Positions 8,118 to 16,930 of a DNA stretch of 64,000 nucleotides are shown one piece after another. The notes under the pieces were generated by a model. The model saw only the letters and a list, made by a program, of their open reading frames with translations, was not told the DNA's origin and ran no database searches. The position numbers and the translations under genes are program-made. The DNA comes from Delftia tsuruhatensis NBRC 16741 (lineage in GTDB: Bacteria > Pseudomonadota > Gammaproteobacteria > Burkholderiales > Burkholderiaceae_C). Numbering within the stretch: the stretch's first letter is position 1; each line of letters begins with the position of its first letter. Location of the stretch: the NCBI RefSeq assembly GCF_001571325.1, contig NZ_BCTO01000033.1, positions 62,001 through 126,000 on the forward strand, read 5' to 3'.

Positions 8118-9282
8118 ATCCGAGATCCTTGATGTCATGCGCAATGGCCGCCGGGCCCTGCGTCAATGTGTGCCAGTCATGCGCGGCCGTGCCGCCGCCC
8201 AGCGCGATCAGCAGCTGCCCCTGGGCATGGCCCTGGATGCGGTCCACGCCGCCATGCAGCAGGCGCACCCGGCCGCCCAGGGCCTGGGCGATGCGCGGGA
8301 AGTCGGGCTCCAGCCCGTCCTCGCCGCGGTAGGCCAGCTGCAGGATGCGTTCGTGGCGGCCTGCGGGCGCGGTGCTAAGCAGGCGCTGGCGCAGGTCGTC
8401 GGGCAGGCCGTGCTGCAGCGGTGCCAGCAGGGCGCGCGTGGCCGGGTGCTGCGGGTTGCCGAAGACCTTCCAGACCTCGCCCAGCTCTGCGATGCGGCCC
8501 TGCTCCAGCACCAGCACGCGGTCGGCGATCTCGCGGATCACGCTCATCTCGTGCGTGATCAGGACGATGGTGATGCCCAGCTTGCGGTTGATGGTGCGCA
8601 GCAGCTCCAGGATGGACTGCGTGGTCTCGGGGTCCAGGGCCGAGGTGGCCTCGTCGCACAGCAGGATCTCGGGGTCGGTGGCCAGGGCGCGGGCAATACC
8701 CACGCGCTGCTTTTGCCCGCCCGACAGCCGGCTCGGATAGGTGCCAGCCTTCTCCTGCAGGCCCACCAGGGCCAGCAGCTCATTGACCCGCGCATTGATG
8801 CGTGCGCGCGGAAGGCCCGCCACCTGCAGGGGCAGGGCCACGTTGTCATGCACCGTCTTGGCCGACAGCAGGTTGAAGTGCTGGAAGATCATGCCGATGC
8901 GCCGGCGCAGCTGCACCAGCTGCGATTCGTCCAGCGTGCCGATGTCCACGCCGTCGACCCGCACCTGGCCGCTGCTGGGCTGCTCCAGCCGGTTGATGGT
9001 GCGCAGCAGGCTGGACTTGCCCGCGCCGCTGCGCCCGATGATGCCGAAGATGCTGCCCGGCGCGATCTCCAGGCTGATCGCGTCCAGCGCCTGTACGGGC
9101 CCGGCCGAAGACTGGTAGGTCTTGGCCACGCCGCTGAAGGCCACGGCGCCGGGTCCACGGATGGATTCCCGCGTGGTGCCGGCCGCTGCCGATGAGCGCC
9201 TGCCCGCGTCATGGGCCGGCCTGTCCGTCTCGTGGGCCGGCCTGTCCGCCAGGGGCTGCCTGGCTGCAATGCTGGTTGACAT
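8089..9282 (-). CDS. metN: MetN-family ABC transporter ATP-binding protein
   Basis: 397 residues. Walker [10 protein letters not shown] (about 83-91), signature LSGGQ (186-190), Walker B ILLCDE (206-211) and H-loop His244 are intact. The C-terminal 90 residues form the NIL/ACT-like domain that in E. coli MetN binds methionine and inhibits transport. The N-terminus carries about 40 extra residues with a duplicated DRPAH element, caused by a 21-bp tandem duplication (TGGGCCGGCCTGTCCG at 9212 and 9233), so the true start could be further in. Overlaps metI and follows metQ paralog 2 by 23 nt. Confidence 0.9.
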   Translation of the reverse strand: MSTSIAARQPLADRPAHETDRPAHDAGRRSSAAAGTTRESIRGPGAVAFSGVAKTYQSSAGPVQALDAISLEIAPGSIFGIIGRSGAGKSSLLRTINRLEQPSSGQVRVDGVDIGTLDESQLVQLRRRIGMIFQHFNLLSAKTVHDNVALPLQVAGLPRARINARVNELLALVGLQEKAGTYPSRLSGGQKQRVGIARALATDPEILLCDEATSALDPETTQSILELLRTINRKLGITIVLITHEMSVIREIADRVLVLEQGRIAELGEVWKVFGNPQHPATRALLAPLQHGLPDDLRQRLLSTAPAGRHERILQLAYRGEDGLEPDFPRIAQALGGRVRLLHGGVDRIQGHAQGQLLIALGGGTAAHDWHTLTQGPAAIAHDIKDLGYVAESVHSH

Positions 9283-9305
9283 GGCTGAAGTCCTCCCCGC
9301 GCCGC

Positions 9306-10112
9306 TCAGGGCTTGACCCAGGCCAGGTTGTACAGGCGCTTGTCGTTGGAGAAGGCGCGCTGGGCTTCGGCCTTCACCGCATCGGAGTTCTGGTAGATGC
9401 GGATGAACTTCTGCACCACGGGGTCCTGCGTGCGGTTGGCCTTGACCACGAACTGGATGGAAAAGCGCGCGTCCTCGATGCCCGAATATGCAAGCCCGCT
9501 GGACGGATCGAAGGCCTTGGCCGCCACGATGAAGTGCGGGTAGCCCTGGGCGAGGTCCACGTCGCCCGTGATGCGCACCAGCTGCGGCCCCTCGACCTCG
9601 ACGAAGCTGAGCTTCTTGGGGTTCTCGACGATGTCGTCCAGGCTGCCCAGGTAGCCCACGCCGGGCTTGAGCTTGATCAGCCCCACCTTCTGCAGCAAGA
9701 GCAGGCCGCGCCCCTGGTTCACGGGGTCGTTGGCAATGCCCACCTTGCCGCCCTGCGGCACCTGGGCGATGGCCTTGTGCTTGAGCGAGTACAGGCCCAC
9801 GTTGGCCAGGATGCCCGTGCCCGCGCTGGCCAGCTTGTAGCCGTTCTTCTGGATGGCGTTGTCCAGGAAGGGCTGGTGCTGGAAGTAGTTGATGTCCAGG
9901 TCGCCCGAGTCCACGGCCACGTTGGGCGTGGTCCAGTCGGTGAACTCCACCACCTGCACATCGATGCCCTGGGCCTTGGCCTCCTTGGCGGCCACGGCCA
10001 CCGAGTCGGCGTAGGCGCCGGGCACCACGCCGATGCGCAGCTTGTCGGCAGCGTGGGCGGAGAACAGGGCCAGGGCGGCCAGCGGGGCGATCAGTGCACG
10101 GGAAAGCTTCAT
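9306..10112 (-). CDS. MetQ/NlpA-family ABC substrate-binding protein (paralog 2)
   Basis: 268 residues with a Sec signal peptide ([15 protein letters not shown]) and no lipobox cysteine. Family motifs: [71 protein letters not shown] and [12 protein letters not shown]. The start MKLSRALI follows GGAG by 7 nt; an in-frame extension to 10460 is the shadow of the next gene. It lies immediately before metN, the usual MetNIQ neighbour, so it may be the primary receptor of this transporter. Confidence 0.88.
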   Translation of the reverse strand: MKLSRALIAPLAALALFSAHAADKLRIGVVPGAYADSVAVAAKEAKAQGIDVQVVEFTDWTTPNVAVDSGDLDINYFQHQPFLDNAIQKNGYKLASAGTGILANVGLYSLKHKAIAQVPQGGKVGIANDPVNQGRGLLLLQKVGLIKLKPGVGYLGSLDDIVENPKKLSFVEVEGPQLVRITGDVDLAQGYPHFIVAAKAFDPSSGLAYSGIEDARFSIQFVVKANRTQDPVVQKFIRIYQNSDAVKAEAQRAFSNDKRLYNLAWVKP

Positions 10113-10158
10113 CGGGATCTCCGGAAAAAAAGTTCGAAAAAGACAGGAAGGGGCCGCG

Positions 10159-10974
10159 TCACGGCTTGCGCCACGGCAGGCTGTACAGCCTGTCGTTGGC
10201 GGCGAAGGACTTGTGGATCTGCGCCTGCACGGCGCCCGAGGTCTGGTAGATGCGCACGAACTGCGCAATGCGCGGGTCCCGGGCGTTGTCCTGGCGCGAG
10301 ACGAAGCGGATGGCGTAGTACAGGTCGTCAATGCCCGAATACAGCAGCGCATTGCCGGCCACCTGCGGCCGCCCGGCGTTGACGAAGTGGGCCGGGTAGC
10401 CCTGGGCCAGGTCCACATCGTCCAGCGCGCGCACCAGCTGCGGCCCCTCGATCTCGACAAAGCGCAGCCTGCGCGGGTTGGACACGATGTCGTCCAGCCC
10501 CGCGCGCGGGCCCTTGCCTTCGCGCAGCTGGATCAGGCCGGCCTTCTCCAGCAGCAGCAGGCCGCGCCCCTGGTTGACGGGGTCGTTGGCCACGCCGACG
10601 CGCGCTCCCTCCTTCAGGTCGGCAAAGCGCTGGGTCTTGAGCGAGTACAGGCCGATGTTGGGCAGCAGGCCCGTGGCCACGCTGGTGAAGGCATAGCCGC
10701 GCTCGCGGATGGCGTTGTCCAGGAAGGCCTGGTGCTGGAAGTAGTTGAGGTCGATGTCGCCGGCCGCCAGCGCCGTGTTGGGCGTGGTCCAGTCGGTGAA
10801 CTCGATGACCTGCACGTCCAGCCCCTGGGCGCGCGCCTCCTTGGCGGCGACCTCCACGGAGTCGGCCAGCGAGCCGGGCGTGACGCCTATCTTCAGCGCG
10901 GCGGCCGCCGCAAGGCCGGGCAGCGCCAGCGTGGCGGCGAGCGACCAGAGCAATGTGTTTCTGCGCGTGGGCAA
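10159..10974 (-). CDS. MetQ/NlpA-family ABC substrate-binding protein (paralog 3), TTG start
   Basis: 271 residues from a TTG codon placed 9 nt after GGAGG, giving LPTRRNTLLWSLAATLALPG and a signal peptide ending in an alanine run. No ATG lies at a sensible place; the longer frame to 11121 starts inside the promoter spacer. Motifs: [53 protein letters not shown] and [14 protein letters not shown]. First gene of the sulfur cluster's long minus-strand unit. It differs from paralog 2 in the lobe connecting to FVNAGRPQVAG, so ligand range may differ. Confidence 0.82.
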   Translation of the reverse strand: MPTRRNTLLWSLAATLALPGLAAAAALKIGVTPGSLADSVEVAAKEARAQGLDVQVIEFTDWTTPNTALAAGDIDLNYFQHQAFLDNAIRERGYAFTSVATGLLPNIGLYSLKTQRFADLKEGARVGVANDPVNQGRGLLLLEKAGLIQLREGKGPRAGLDDIVSNPRRLRFVEIEGPQLVRALDDVDLAQGYPAHFVNAGRPQVAGNALLYSGIDDLYYAIRFVSRQDNARDPRIAQFVRIYQTSGAVQAQIHKSFAANDRLYSLPWRKP

Positions 10975-11087
10975 GGCGTGGTTCCTCCAGCTCGGCCAGG
11001 CCCGGCGCCGGCGCCCACATGGCGCCTGCCGGCATGGCCTCTGAAGGCATTGCAACACCCGGCCCCGGCGCGCACCACGACGGAATT

Positions 11088-11100
11088 CACATTTCCTTAT
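11088..11100 (-). promoter_or_regulatory. Candidate regulatory motif upstream of the main sulfur operon
   Basis: Minus-strand reading ATAAGGAAATGTG, matching the motif at 1013-1025 in 11 of 13 positions. It sits 114 nt before the TTG start of metQ paralog 3 in the 267-nt spacer 10975-11241, which is clearly more AT-rich than the genes on either side and should hold the operon promoter. Confidence 0.35.
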
Positions 11101-11241
11101 AGCGAGCCATGCGCGGCGCAAGGCATTGATCGCAAAGGAAATTTTGCACAGGCAAGATTGAGCTTATGCCCGCGCGAAATATGGCACCGTGCCGGCTGCG
11201 CAGGCTTGCGGCAGCCAGGGCGGCCTGCCGCGCTCCCAGGC

Positions 11242-11814
11242 TCAAGCGGCCTGTTGCGCCTTCATCCTCGTCCAGGCCTTGAAGAGGATGGACTGCAGGC
11301 TGGCACGCTCGCCCTCGTCCAGGTAGTCGACCAGCGACTCGCACATGCGCCAGAAGGCCGGCAGCGCGCGGGCCAGCACCTCGCGGCCCTGGTCGGTGAG
11401 CGCCAGGTCGAAGCTGCGGCGGTCTTCCTGGCTGAGGCTGCGCGCCAGCAGCGAGCGCTTTTCCAGCCAGTCCAGCAGGCCCGTCACCGACGAGCGCGTC
11501 ACGCCGACGTAGCTGGCGATATAGGAGGGCGTGACCACCGTGTCGCCCAGCAGCCCGCGCTCGGCCAGGCCGAAGATCATGAGCACGTCGAGCTTGCTCT
11601 CGGACAGGCCGAACGCCTGCAGCGATGCGTTGGCGCGCTGCTCCACATCGTCGGCCAGCCACAGCAGCAGCAGGCCCAGGCCGGCGGCCGGCGTGTCGGT
11701 GCCGGGCTGCGCGGTCTCGGCCATCAGGGCCAGGTGCGGGCGCAGCGCTTCGGGGGCGTTGGCGAGGGGGGTGGAATCGGGGGCCGGTGCGGCAGCGGTC
11801 TTGCGCGGACTCAT
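11242..11814 (-). CDS. MarR-family transcriptional regulator
   Basis: 190 residues. About 45 disordered N-terminal residues precede a winged helix-turn-helix: SESKLDVLMIFGLAERG, then the recognition segment YIASYVGVTRSSVTGLLDWL, then the wing QEDRRSFDLALTDQG. C-terminal dimerisation helices end ILFKAWTRMKAQQA. Divergent from the VOC/flavin reductase/hydratase genes across a 162-nt AT-rich spacer with an inverted repeat at 11911-11943, so it probably represses that unit and itself until a small aromatic or phenolic effector binds. The effector is unknown. Confidence 0.82.
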   Translation of the reverse strand: MSPRKTAAAPAPDSTPLANAPEALRPHLALMAETAQPGTDTPAAGLGLLLLWLADDVEQRANASLQAFGLSESKLDVLMIFGLAERGLLGDTVVTPSYIASYVGVTRSSVTGLLDWLEKRSLLARSLSQEDRRSFDLALTDQGREVLARALPAFWRMCESLVDYLDEGERASLQSILFKAWTRMKAQQAA

Positions 11815-11910
11815 GGGAGTGGATGGAAGCGGGTGAAGGCGTGTGAAACCGGGTTGAAGGCGGGTTGAAGCCGGGAGAAGAAAGGGCGGTTGATTTTACG
11901 GCTTTCATAT

Positions 11911-11943
11911 ATTACGCTTTGTGTATAGTACGTTAAGCGTATT
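11911..11943. promoter_or_regulatory. Inverted repeat, probable MarR operator with promoter
   Basis: ATTACGCTT (11911-11919) and AAGCGTATT (11935-11943) are inverted repeats matching at 8 of 9 positions with centres 24 nt apart. TATAGT and TATTAT -10-like hexamers lie inside or beside it, 35-60 nt before the VOC gene. Its size and place fit a MarR dimer site controlling both directions. Confidence 0.55.
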
Positions 11944-11976
11944 ATTTAGCGGCACACAAATCTGCAAGGACATCCC

Positions 11977-12435
11977 ATGCCCATCAAAGTTCTTGAACTC
12001 CACCATGTCGGGTTCGGCGTCAACCACGCCCAGGCCGACGCCATGCTCGACTTCTACCGAGAAGTGCTGAACCTGCCCCAGGACGCCGCGCGCTGGAAGA
12101 TCCCCGGCATCTACGGCTCCTGGATCAACCTGCCCAACGGCAGCCAGTTGCACATCCTCGGCAGCGAGGGGCCGTCGCGCTATGCGCAGGGCCCGGGCAA
12201 GGACCCCGTGTCCAACCACATCGCGCTGGCCGTGGACGACATCCTCGGCGCCGAGCAGGAGCTGCTGGCGCGCGGCGTCGATTACTTCACGCTGGACAAC
12301 GTGGCATCGCCCAGCCTCAAGCAGCTGTTCCTGCGCGACCCGGCCGGCAACCTGGTGGAACTGCACCAGTCCAATGCGCGCGCCCCCGGCATCGCCCAGG
12401 CCGAGCAGGACGCGGCGCGCGCCGGCAACGAGTGA
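11977..12435 (+). CDS. VOC-superfamily (glyoxalase/extradiol dioxygenase fold) protein
   Basis: 152 residues, a single vicinal-oxygen-chelate domain. Metal-ligand positions are visible: His in LELHHVGFGV (N-terminal strand), Glu in REVLNLPQDA region, His in VSNHIALAVDD and Glu in AGNLVELHQ. This arrangement fits a small metal-dependent lyase, isomerase or dioxygenase. It leads the unit controlled by the divergent MarR and is followed after 39 nt by a flavin reductase. Its reaction in this pathway is unknown; an epimerase, a ring-opening dioxygenase or a resistance protein are all possible. Confidence 0.78.
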   Translation: MPIKVLELHHVGFGVNHAQADAMLDFYREVLNLPQDAARWKIPGIYGSWINLPNGSQLHILGSEGPSRYAQGPGKDPVSNHIALAVDDILGAEQELLARGVDYFTLDNVASPSLKQLFLRDPAGNLVELHQSNARAPGIAQAEQDAARAGNE

Positions 12436-12474
12436 CGCGACGCCCTCCCTTTTTCCCTTCCCCTCCGGAATCCC

Positions 12475-13161
12475 ATGTACTTTGAAATGCAATCGCTCAA
12501 CAGCGAGCAGCGCAGCAACATCCTGCACTCCCTGGTTCTGCCCCGTCCCATCGCCTGGATCAGCTCGGTGGACGGGGACGGCACGGACAACGTCGCGCCG
12601 TTTTCCTTCTTCAACGCCATGTCGGGCGATCCGCCGCTGCTGTGCGTGTGCATCGGCTCGCGCCAGGGGGTGCTCAAGGACACGGCGCGCAACATCGCGG
12701 CCACGGGCGAGTTCGTGGTGAACCTGGTGTCCGAGCCGCTGGCGCGCCGCATGGCGGTGACGGCCATAGAGTTCGGCGCGCAGGTGGACGAGTCGGCCCA
12801 GGCCGGCCTGGTCCTGGGCGATGCCCGGCGCGTCAAGGCGCCGCGCATCGTGGACAGCCCTGCGTCCTTCGAGTGCCGCGTGCGCCAGATCATCGATATC
12901 GACGGCGTGCGCAGCCTGGTGCTGGCCGACGTGCTGGCCGCCCATGTCATGGATGCGGCCGTGGTCGATGGCGAGCTCATGTACTTCGACCCCGCGCCCA
13001 TGGAGCTGATCGCGCGGCTGCAGAACCCCGGCTGGTATGGCCGCGTGGGCGATGCCTTCCAGATGCCCACGCCCTCGGTGGCGCAGTGGGATGCCATGCA
13101 GCGCCAGGGCGTGTCCGACAGCTACCTGGCCTGGGCCGACGATGGCGCCGCCGCGCGCTGA
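12475..13161 (+). CDS. Flavin reductase-like domain protein (DIM6/NTAB type)
   Basis: 228 residues. [20 protein letters not shown] followed by [20 protein letters not shown] is the FMN-binding split-barrel signature of the flavin reductase-like family. It is longer than StyB/HpaC-type reductases (about 170), with a C-terminal segment [13 protein letters not shown] common in a subfamily found beside aromatic catabolic genes. It may supply reduced flavin or act as an FMN oxidoreductase on a pathway intermediate. Ends 10 nt before the hydratase gene, so they are co-transcribed. Confidence 0.8.
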   Translation: MYFEMQSLNSEQRSNILHSLVLPRPIAWISSVDGDGTDNVAPFSFFNAMSGDPPLLCVCIGSRQGVLKDTARNIAATGEFVVNLVSEPLARRMAVTAIEFGAQVDESAQAGLVLGDARRVKAPRIVDSPASFECRVRQIIDIDGVRSLVLADVLAAHVMDAAVVDGELMYFDPAPMELIARLQNPGWYGRVGDAFQMPTPSVAQWDAMQRQGVSDSYLAWADDGAAAR

Positions 13162-13171
13162 AGGGCCGCCC

Positions 13172-13975
13172 ATGCTTGCGCAACACACCATAGACAGCCT
13201 GGCGGCCGAGCTGCACGCCAGCGAAAAAAGCCGCGTGCAGGTCCGGCACTTTTCCCGCCGCCATCCGGACATGACGGTGCAGGACGGCTACGCCATCTCG
13301 CGCGCCTGGATGCGGCTCAAGCGCGCCGAGGGCCGCACGGTCAGGGGCCACAAGATCGGCCTGACCTCGCGTGCCATGCAGCAGGCCGTGCAGATCACCG
13401 AGCCCGACTACGGCACCCTGCTGGACGACATGTTCTTCGAGCCCGGCGGCGACATTCCCTTTGCGCGCTTCATCGCTCCGCGCGTGGAGGTGGAGCTGGC
13501 CTTCGTGCTGGGCCGCACGCTCAAGGGGCCGGGCGTCACCCTGTGCGATGTGCTGGCCGCCACCGACTGGGTGGTGCCCGCTGTTGAAATCATCGACGCC
13601 CGCATCGAGCAAAAGGACCGCGATACCCAGGCCATGCGCACGGTGCGCGACACCATCGCCGACAACGCGGCCAATGCCGGCATCGTCATGGGCGGGCGGC
13701 CCGTGCGCCCCGACGCGGTGGACCTGCGCTGGGTGTCGGCGCTGCTGCAGCGCAACGGCGTGATCGAGGAATCCGGCGTGGCGGCCGCCGTGCTCAACCA
13801 TCCGGCCACGGGCGTGGCCTGGCTGGCCAACCGGCTCGCGCAATGGGATGAGCAGCTGGACGCAGGCCAGGTGGTGCTGGCCGGCTCGTTCACGCGGCCC
13901 GTCACGGCCCAGGCCGGCGACAGCTTCCATGTGGACTACGGGCCGCTGGGCTCCATTGCCTGGCGCTTTGCCTGA
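13172..13975 (+). CDS. hpaH: 2-oxo-hept-4-ene-1,7-dioate hydratase (HpaH family)
   Basis: 267 residues, the same length as E. coli HpaH. Motifs: [23 protein letters not shown], the metal-binding [12 protein letters not shown] with the E-x-E pair, and [18 protein letters not shown]. These define the hydratase/4-oxalocrotonate decarboxylase group, which adds water to 2-hydroxy-dienoates after meta-cleavage. Start at ATG 13172 (MLAQHTI); the frame open from 13037 overlaps the reductase. No HpaE, HpaD or HpaI gene is adjacent, so it may act on another dienoate than the homoprotocatechuate intermediate. Family assignment strong, exact substrate inferred. Confidence 0.82.
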   Translation: MLAQHTIDSLAAELHASEKSRVQVRHFSRRHPDMTVQDGYAISRAWMRLKRAEGRTVRGHKIGLTSRAMQQAVQITEPDYGTLLDDMFFEPGGDIPFARFIAPRVEVELAFVLGRTLKGPGVTLCDVLAATDWVVPAVEIIDARIEQKDRDTQAMRTVRDTIADNAANAGIVMGGRPVRPDAVDLRWVSALLQRNGVIEESGVAAAVLNHPATGVAWLANRLAQWDEQLDAGQVVLAGSFTRPVTAQAGDSFHVDYGPLGSIAWRFA

Positions 13976-14113
13976 GCTTCGTCCGCAGTGTGGCGATGGT
14001 GTCGCCTGCGGCACAGTCCGCAGGCCCGGCGCGTCGCCGACAATGCAGCGGCGCCGCCCGCCACCGGTGCGCGGGCGGCGGCTGCAACACATGCACTACA
14101 GGATGGACAAGCA

Positions 14114-14884
14114 ATGGAGATGAAGAACGCAAAGACGGCCGTGGTCACGGGCGGAGGAACCGGCGTGGGCAAGGCCGTGGCGCTGGCCCTGGCGGGCGCG
14201 GGCTACCAGGTGGTGGTGGCGGGCCGCCGCCAGGCGCCGCTGGATGAGACCTGCGCCGAGGCCCAGGCAAAGTACGGCGCGGGCGAGCGCATGCTGGGCA
14301 TTGCCACCGATGTCAGCGACCCGGCTGCCGTGGAGCAGCTGTTCGCGCGCACGGTGCAGCGCTTCGGTCGCGTGGACCTGCTGTTCAACAACGCGGGCCG
14401 GGGCAATCCGCCCGGCTCCTTCCTGGACTGGACGCCCGAGCAGTGGCGCGAGGTGGTCGATGTCAACCTCAACGGCATGTTCTATTGCCTGCAGCAGGCG
14501 TTTCGCACCATGCGCGACCAGTCGCCGCGCGGCGGCCGCATCATCAACAACGGCTCCATCTCCGCGCATGCGCCGCGCCCCAATTCCAGCGCCTACACGG
14601 CCACCAAGCATGCCGTCATGGGCCTGACCAAGACGGCTGCGCTCGACGGCCGTGCCTACGACATCGCCGTGGGCCAGATCGATATCGGCAATGCCATGAC
14701 CGAGCTGGCATCGCGCATGGCCAAGGGCGTGCCCCAGGCCAATGGCGAGATCGCGGTGGAGCCGCTGATCGACGCGGATGTGGTGGGCCAGTCCGTGCTC
14801 TACATGGCCAGCCTGCCGCTGGAGGCCAACGTGCTGTTCCACACGGTGATGGCCACCAAGATGCCCTTCGTGGGCCGGGGCTGA
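14114..14884 (+). CDS. Short-chain dehydrogenase/reductase (SDR)
   Basis: 256 residues. Cofactor loop [12 protein letters not shown] motif in [12 protein letters not shown], catalytic Ser in NGSISAHA and YTATK (Tyr-x-x-x-Lys). The residue after strand 2 is Arg in VVAGRRQAP, suggesting NADP(H). The C-terminal [15 protein letters not shown] resembles the classical SDR subfamily often annotated as 3-oxoacyl-ACP reductase-like. It lies 138 nt after hpaH; the spacer has no clear terminator, so it may close the same unit. Substrate unknown. Confidence 0.82.
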   Translation: MEMKNAKTAVVTGGGTGVGKAVALALAGAGYQVVVAGRRQAPLDETCAEAQAKYGAGERMLGIATDVSDPAAVEQLFARTVQRFGRVDLLFNNAGRGNPPGSFLDWTPEQWREVVDVNLNGMFYCLQQAFRTMRDQSPRGGRIINNGSISAHAPRPNSSAYTATKHAVMGLTKTAALDGRAYDIAVGQIDIGNAMTELASRMAKGVPQANGEIAVEPLIDADVVGQSVLYMASLPLEANVLFHTVMATKMPFVGRG

Positions 14885-14902
14885 ACCGGCAAGGGCAGGC
14901 CC

Positions 14903-15922
14903 TCAGGCCTGCACGCGGCGGCTCGCCGTCTCGGACGGGAGCTCGCCGAAGCGGCTGCGGTACTGGGCCGCGAAGTGGCCCAGGTGCAGGAAGCCGTATT
15001 TCTGCGCCACGTCGCGCACGCCGGAGCCGGCTGCGGCGCCCGGGCCCTTGGCTGCCTGGAGTTCGGCGCGCACCCGGTCCAGCCGCAGCTGGCGCAGGAA
15101 ATCCATGGGCCCCATGCCCGCGTGCTGGCGGAAGGAGGCCTGCAGCGTGCGCGCGCTGCAGCCGGCCTCGCGGCAGACATCGGCCAGCGACAGGGGCTGG
15201 TCGGCATGGGCCTGCATGTACTCCTGGGCCTTGCGCACGCCGCGCGGCAGCAGGCTGCGCCGGCTGTCCCCGGCCAGTGCGCGGCTGTGGCTGTGCGTGG
15301 CCGACATCAGCAGGCTGGTCAGCAGGTATTCCTCCGCATGCCGGGCCAGTGCCTGCGTGGCCTGCAGGGCGTTGCCCGCATCCAGCGTGTGCCGCAGGCA
15401 GTCGATGAAATGCACCAGCGGTGCCAGCGCCGGCTGGTCCAGCGGCACGCCCAGATCGAACACCAGGGGCCGGCCTGCGGGCGCCTGCAGCAGCGCCTCC
15501 AGCCGCGCCACCAGGGCCGGGCGGGCCATGCGCACGATCAGGTGCGGGCTGTCGTCGGCCCAGCGCATGGACAGCGGCTCGGTCGGCGAGGGCAGGGAGG
15601 CCAGGCGCGGCGTGGCATCCACCTGCTGCGCGCCGCAGCGGATCTCGGCACTGCCGCGCAGGGGAATCTGCAACAGGAAGAAGTCCCGCAGGTAGCCGGG
15701 CTCGATGTGCACGCCGGGACCGTACTGCACATAGTTCAGGCTGACGTTGCGGGAAAGCGGCGCGCTGTGGTGGCAGGCATCCAGCTCGGCGCGCGGGCGC
15801 AGCATGCCCAGGCCATGCGGACAGAAGACGCGCGCCACGCTTTCGCGGGCCTCGTCCATGTCGTGGCTCTCGAAAAGCCGGTAGCGCTGCAGCGGCAGCG
15901 GTGTGTGCATGGCGTGTTCCAT
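14903..15922 (-). CDS. AraC-family transcriptional regulator
   Basis: 339 residues from MEHAMHTPLP. The N-terminal two thirds form an AraC-binding-like ligand domain (FLLQIPLRGSAEIRCGAQQV), as in the XylS/BenR/FeaR type. The C-terminal 100 residues hold two helix-turn-helix units: PLSLADVCREAGCSARTLQA and VRDVAQKYGFLHLGHFAAQY, ending RFGELPSET. A very long open frame to 18250 is the shadow of the opposite-strand genes. Divergent from the SDR/StyA-like unit across 180 nt, so it is the likely activator of that pathway; AraC regulators occupy the same place in known indole-oxidation clusters. Confidence 0.85.
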   Translation of the reverse strand: MEHAMHTPLPLQRYRLFESHDMDEARESVARVFCPHGLGMLRPRAELDACHHSAPLSRNVSLNYVQYGPGVHIEPGYLRDFFLLQIPLRGSAEIRCGAQQVDATPRLASLPSPTEPLSMRWADDSPHLIVRMARPALVARLEALLQAPAGRPLVFDLGVPLDQPALAPLVHFIDCLRHTLDAGNALQATQALARHAEEYLLTSLLMSATHSHSRALAGDSRRSLLPRGVRKAQEYMQAHADQPLSLADVCREAGCSARTLQASFRQHAGMGPMDFLRQLRLDRVRAELQAAKGPGAAAGSGVRDVAQKYGFLHLGHFAAQYRSRFGELPSETASRRVQA

Positions 15923-16102
15923 AGGCTGGGCAGAACGTAGCAAAAACCACCCGCTCCCACAATTCGGACCATTCCCCGGGAGCCGATTTCTGCGCGCCAG
16001 GGACAGTGCCTGCGCTTGCCGGATGCCTGCGCGGCCTGGCCCCCCGTAACGTGTGCTGCACAGGCCAGCCCGGCCTGGCATCCACACGGGAGAACAAGCG
16101 TC

Positions 16103-16894
16103 ATGTTCAAGGGACTCGAAGGCAAAAGCGCCATCGTCACCGGCGGCTCCACCCTGATAGGCGCCGGCGTGGTGCGTGCGCTGCACGCGGCCGGCGTGAA
16201 GGTGGTCATTGCCGACATCGATGCCGACAACGGCCAGGTGCTGGCCGATGCGCTGGGCGAGGGCGCGCTTTTCGTGCGCACCGACATCACCGACGACGCG
16301 CAGGTCGCCGCCTGCGTTCAGCAGGCATGCAGCCGGCACGGCGGCGTGCACATCCTGGTCAACCTGGCCTGCTCCTATGTGGATGAGGGCCTGCAGTCGC
16401 CGCGTGCCGACTGGCTGGCCTCGTTCAACGTGAACGTGGCCAGCGCCGTGGCCATGCTGCAGGCCGTGCACCCGCACATGGTGGCCGCCGGTGGCGGGGC
16501 CGTGGTGAATTTCACCAGCATCTCCTCCGAGGCCGCGCAGACGGGGCGCTGGCTCTACCCGGCCAGCAAGGCGGCCATGAAGCAGCTCACGCGCAGCATG
16601 GCCATGGACCTGGCGGCCGATGGCATCCGCGTCAACAGCGTCTGCCCGGGCTGGACCTGGTCGGCGGTGATGGACCGGCTCAGTGGCGGCGACCGCGCCA
16701 AGACCGACCGCGTGGCCGCGCCCTTTCACCTGCTGGGCCGCGTGGGCGATCCGCACGAGGTGGCGCAGGTGGTGCTGTTCCTGTGCTCGGACCATGCCAG
16801 CTTCGTGACCGGGGCCGACTACGCGGTGGACGGCGGCTACGGCGCCATGGGGCCCGAGCGGGCCGTGGCCGCCATTCCCCAATTGATGGACTAG
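16103..16894 (+). CDS. Short-chain dehydrogenase/reductase beside StyA-like monooxygenase
   Basis: 263 residues. TGGSTLIGAGV is a slightly divergent glycine motif (GxxxGxG with Leu-Ile). Asp after strand 2 (VVIADIDADN) predicts NAD+. The usual NNAG is replaced by NLACSY in HILVNLACSY. Catalytic Ser in FTSISSEA and YPASK are present; the end is GADYAVDGGYGAMG. In known indole pathways an SDR oxidises the indole dihydrodiol to 3-hydroxyindolin-2-one, and this gene is in the matching position. ATG 16103 follows an AGAACAAG weak ribosome site; earlier starts are in the promoter. Confidence 0.84.
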   Translation: MFKGLEGKSAIVTGGSTLIGAGVVRALHAAGVKVVIADIDADNGQVLADALGEGALFVRTDITDDAQVAACVQQACSRHGGVHILVNLACSYVDEGLQSPRADWLASFNVNVASAVAMLQAVHPHMVAAGGGAVVNFTSISSEAAQTGRWLYPASKAAMKQLTRSMAMDLAADGIRVNSVCPGWTWSAVMDRLSGGDRAKTDRVAAPFHLLGRVGDPHEVAQVVLFLCSDHASFVTGADYAVDGGYGAMGPERAVAAIPQLMD

Positions 16895-16930
16895 TACGCA
16901 GTACGGACACGGAGCCGCAAGGAGACAGCC

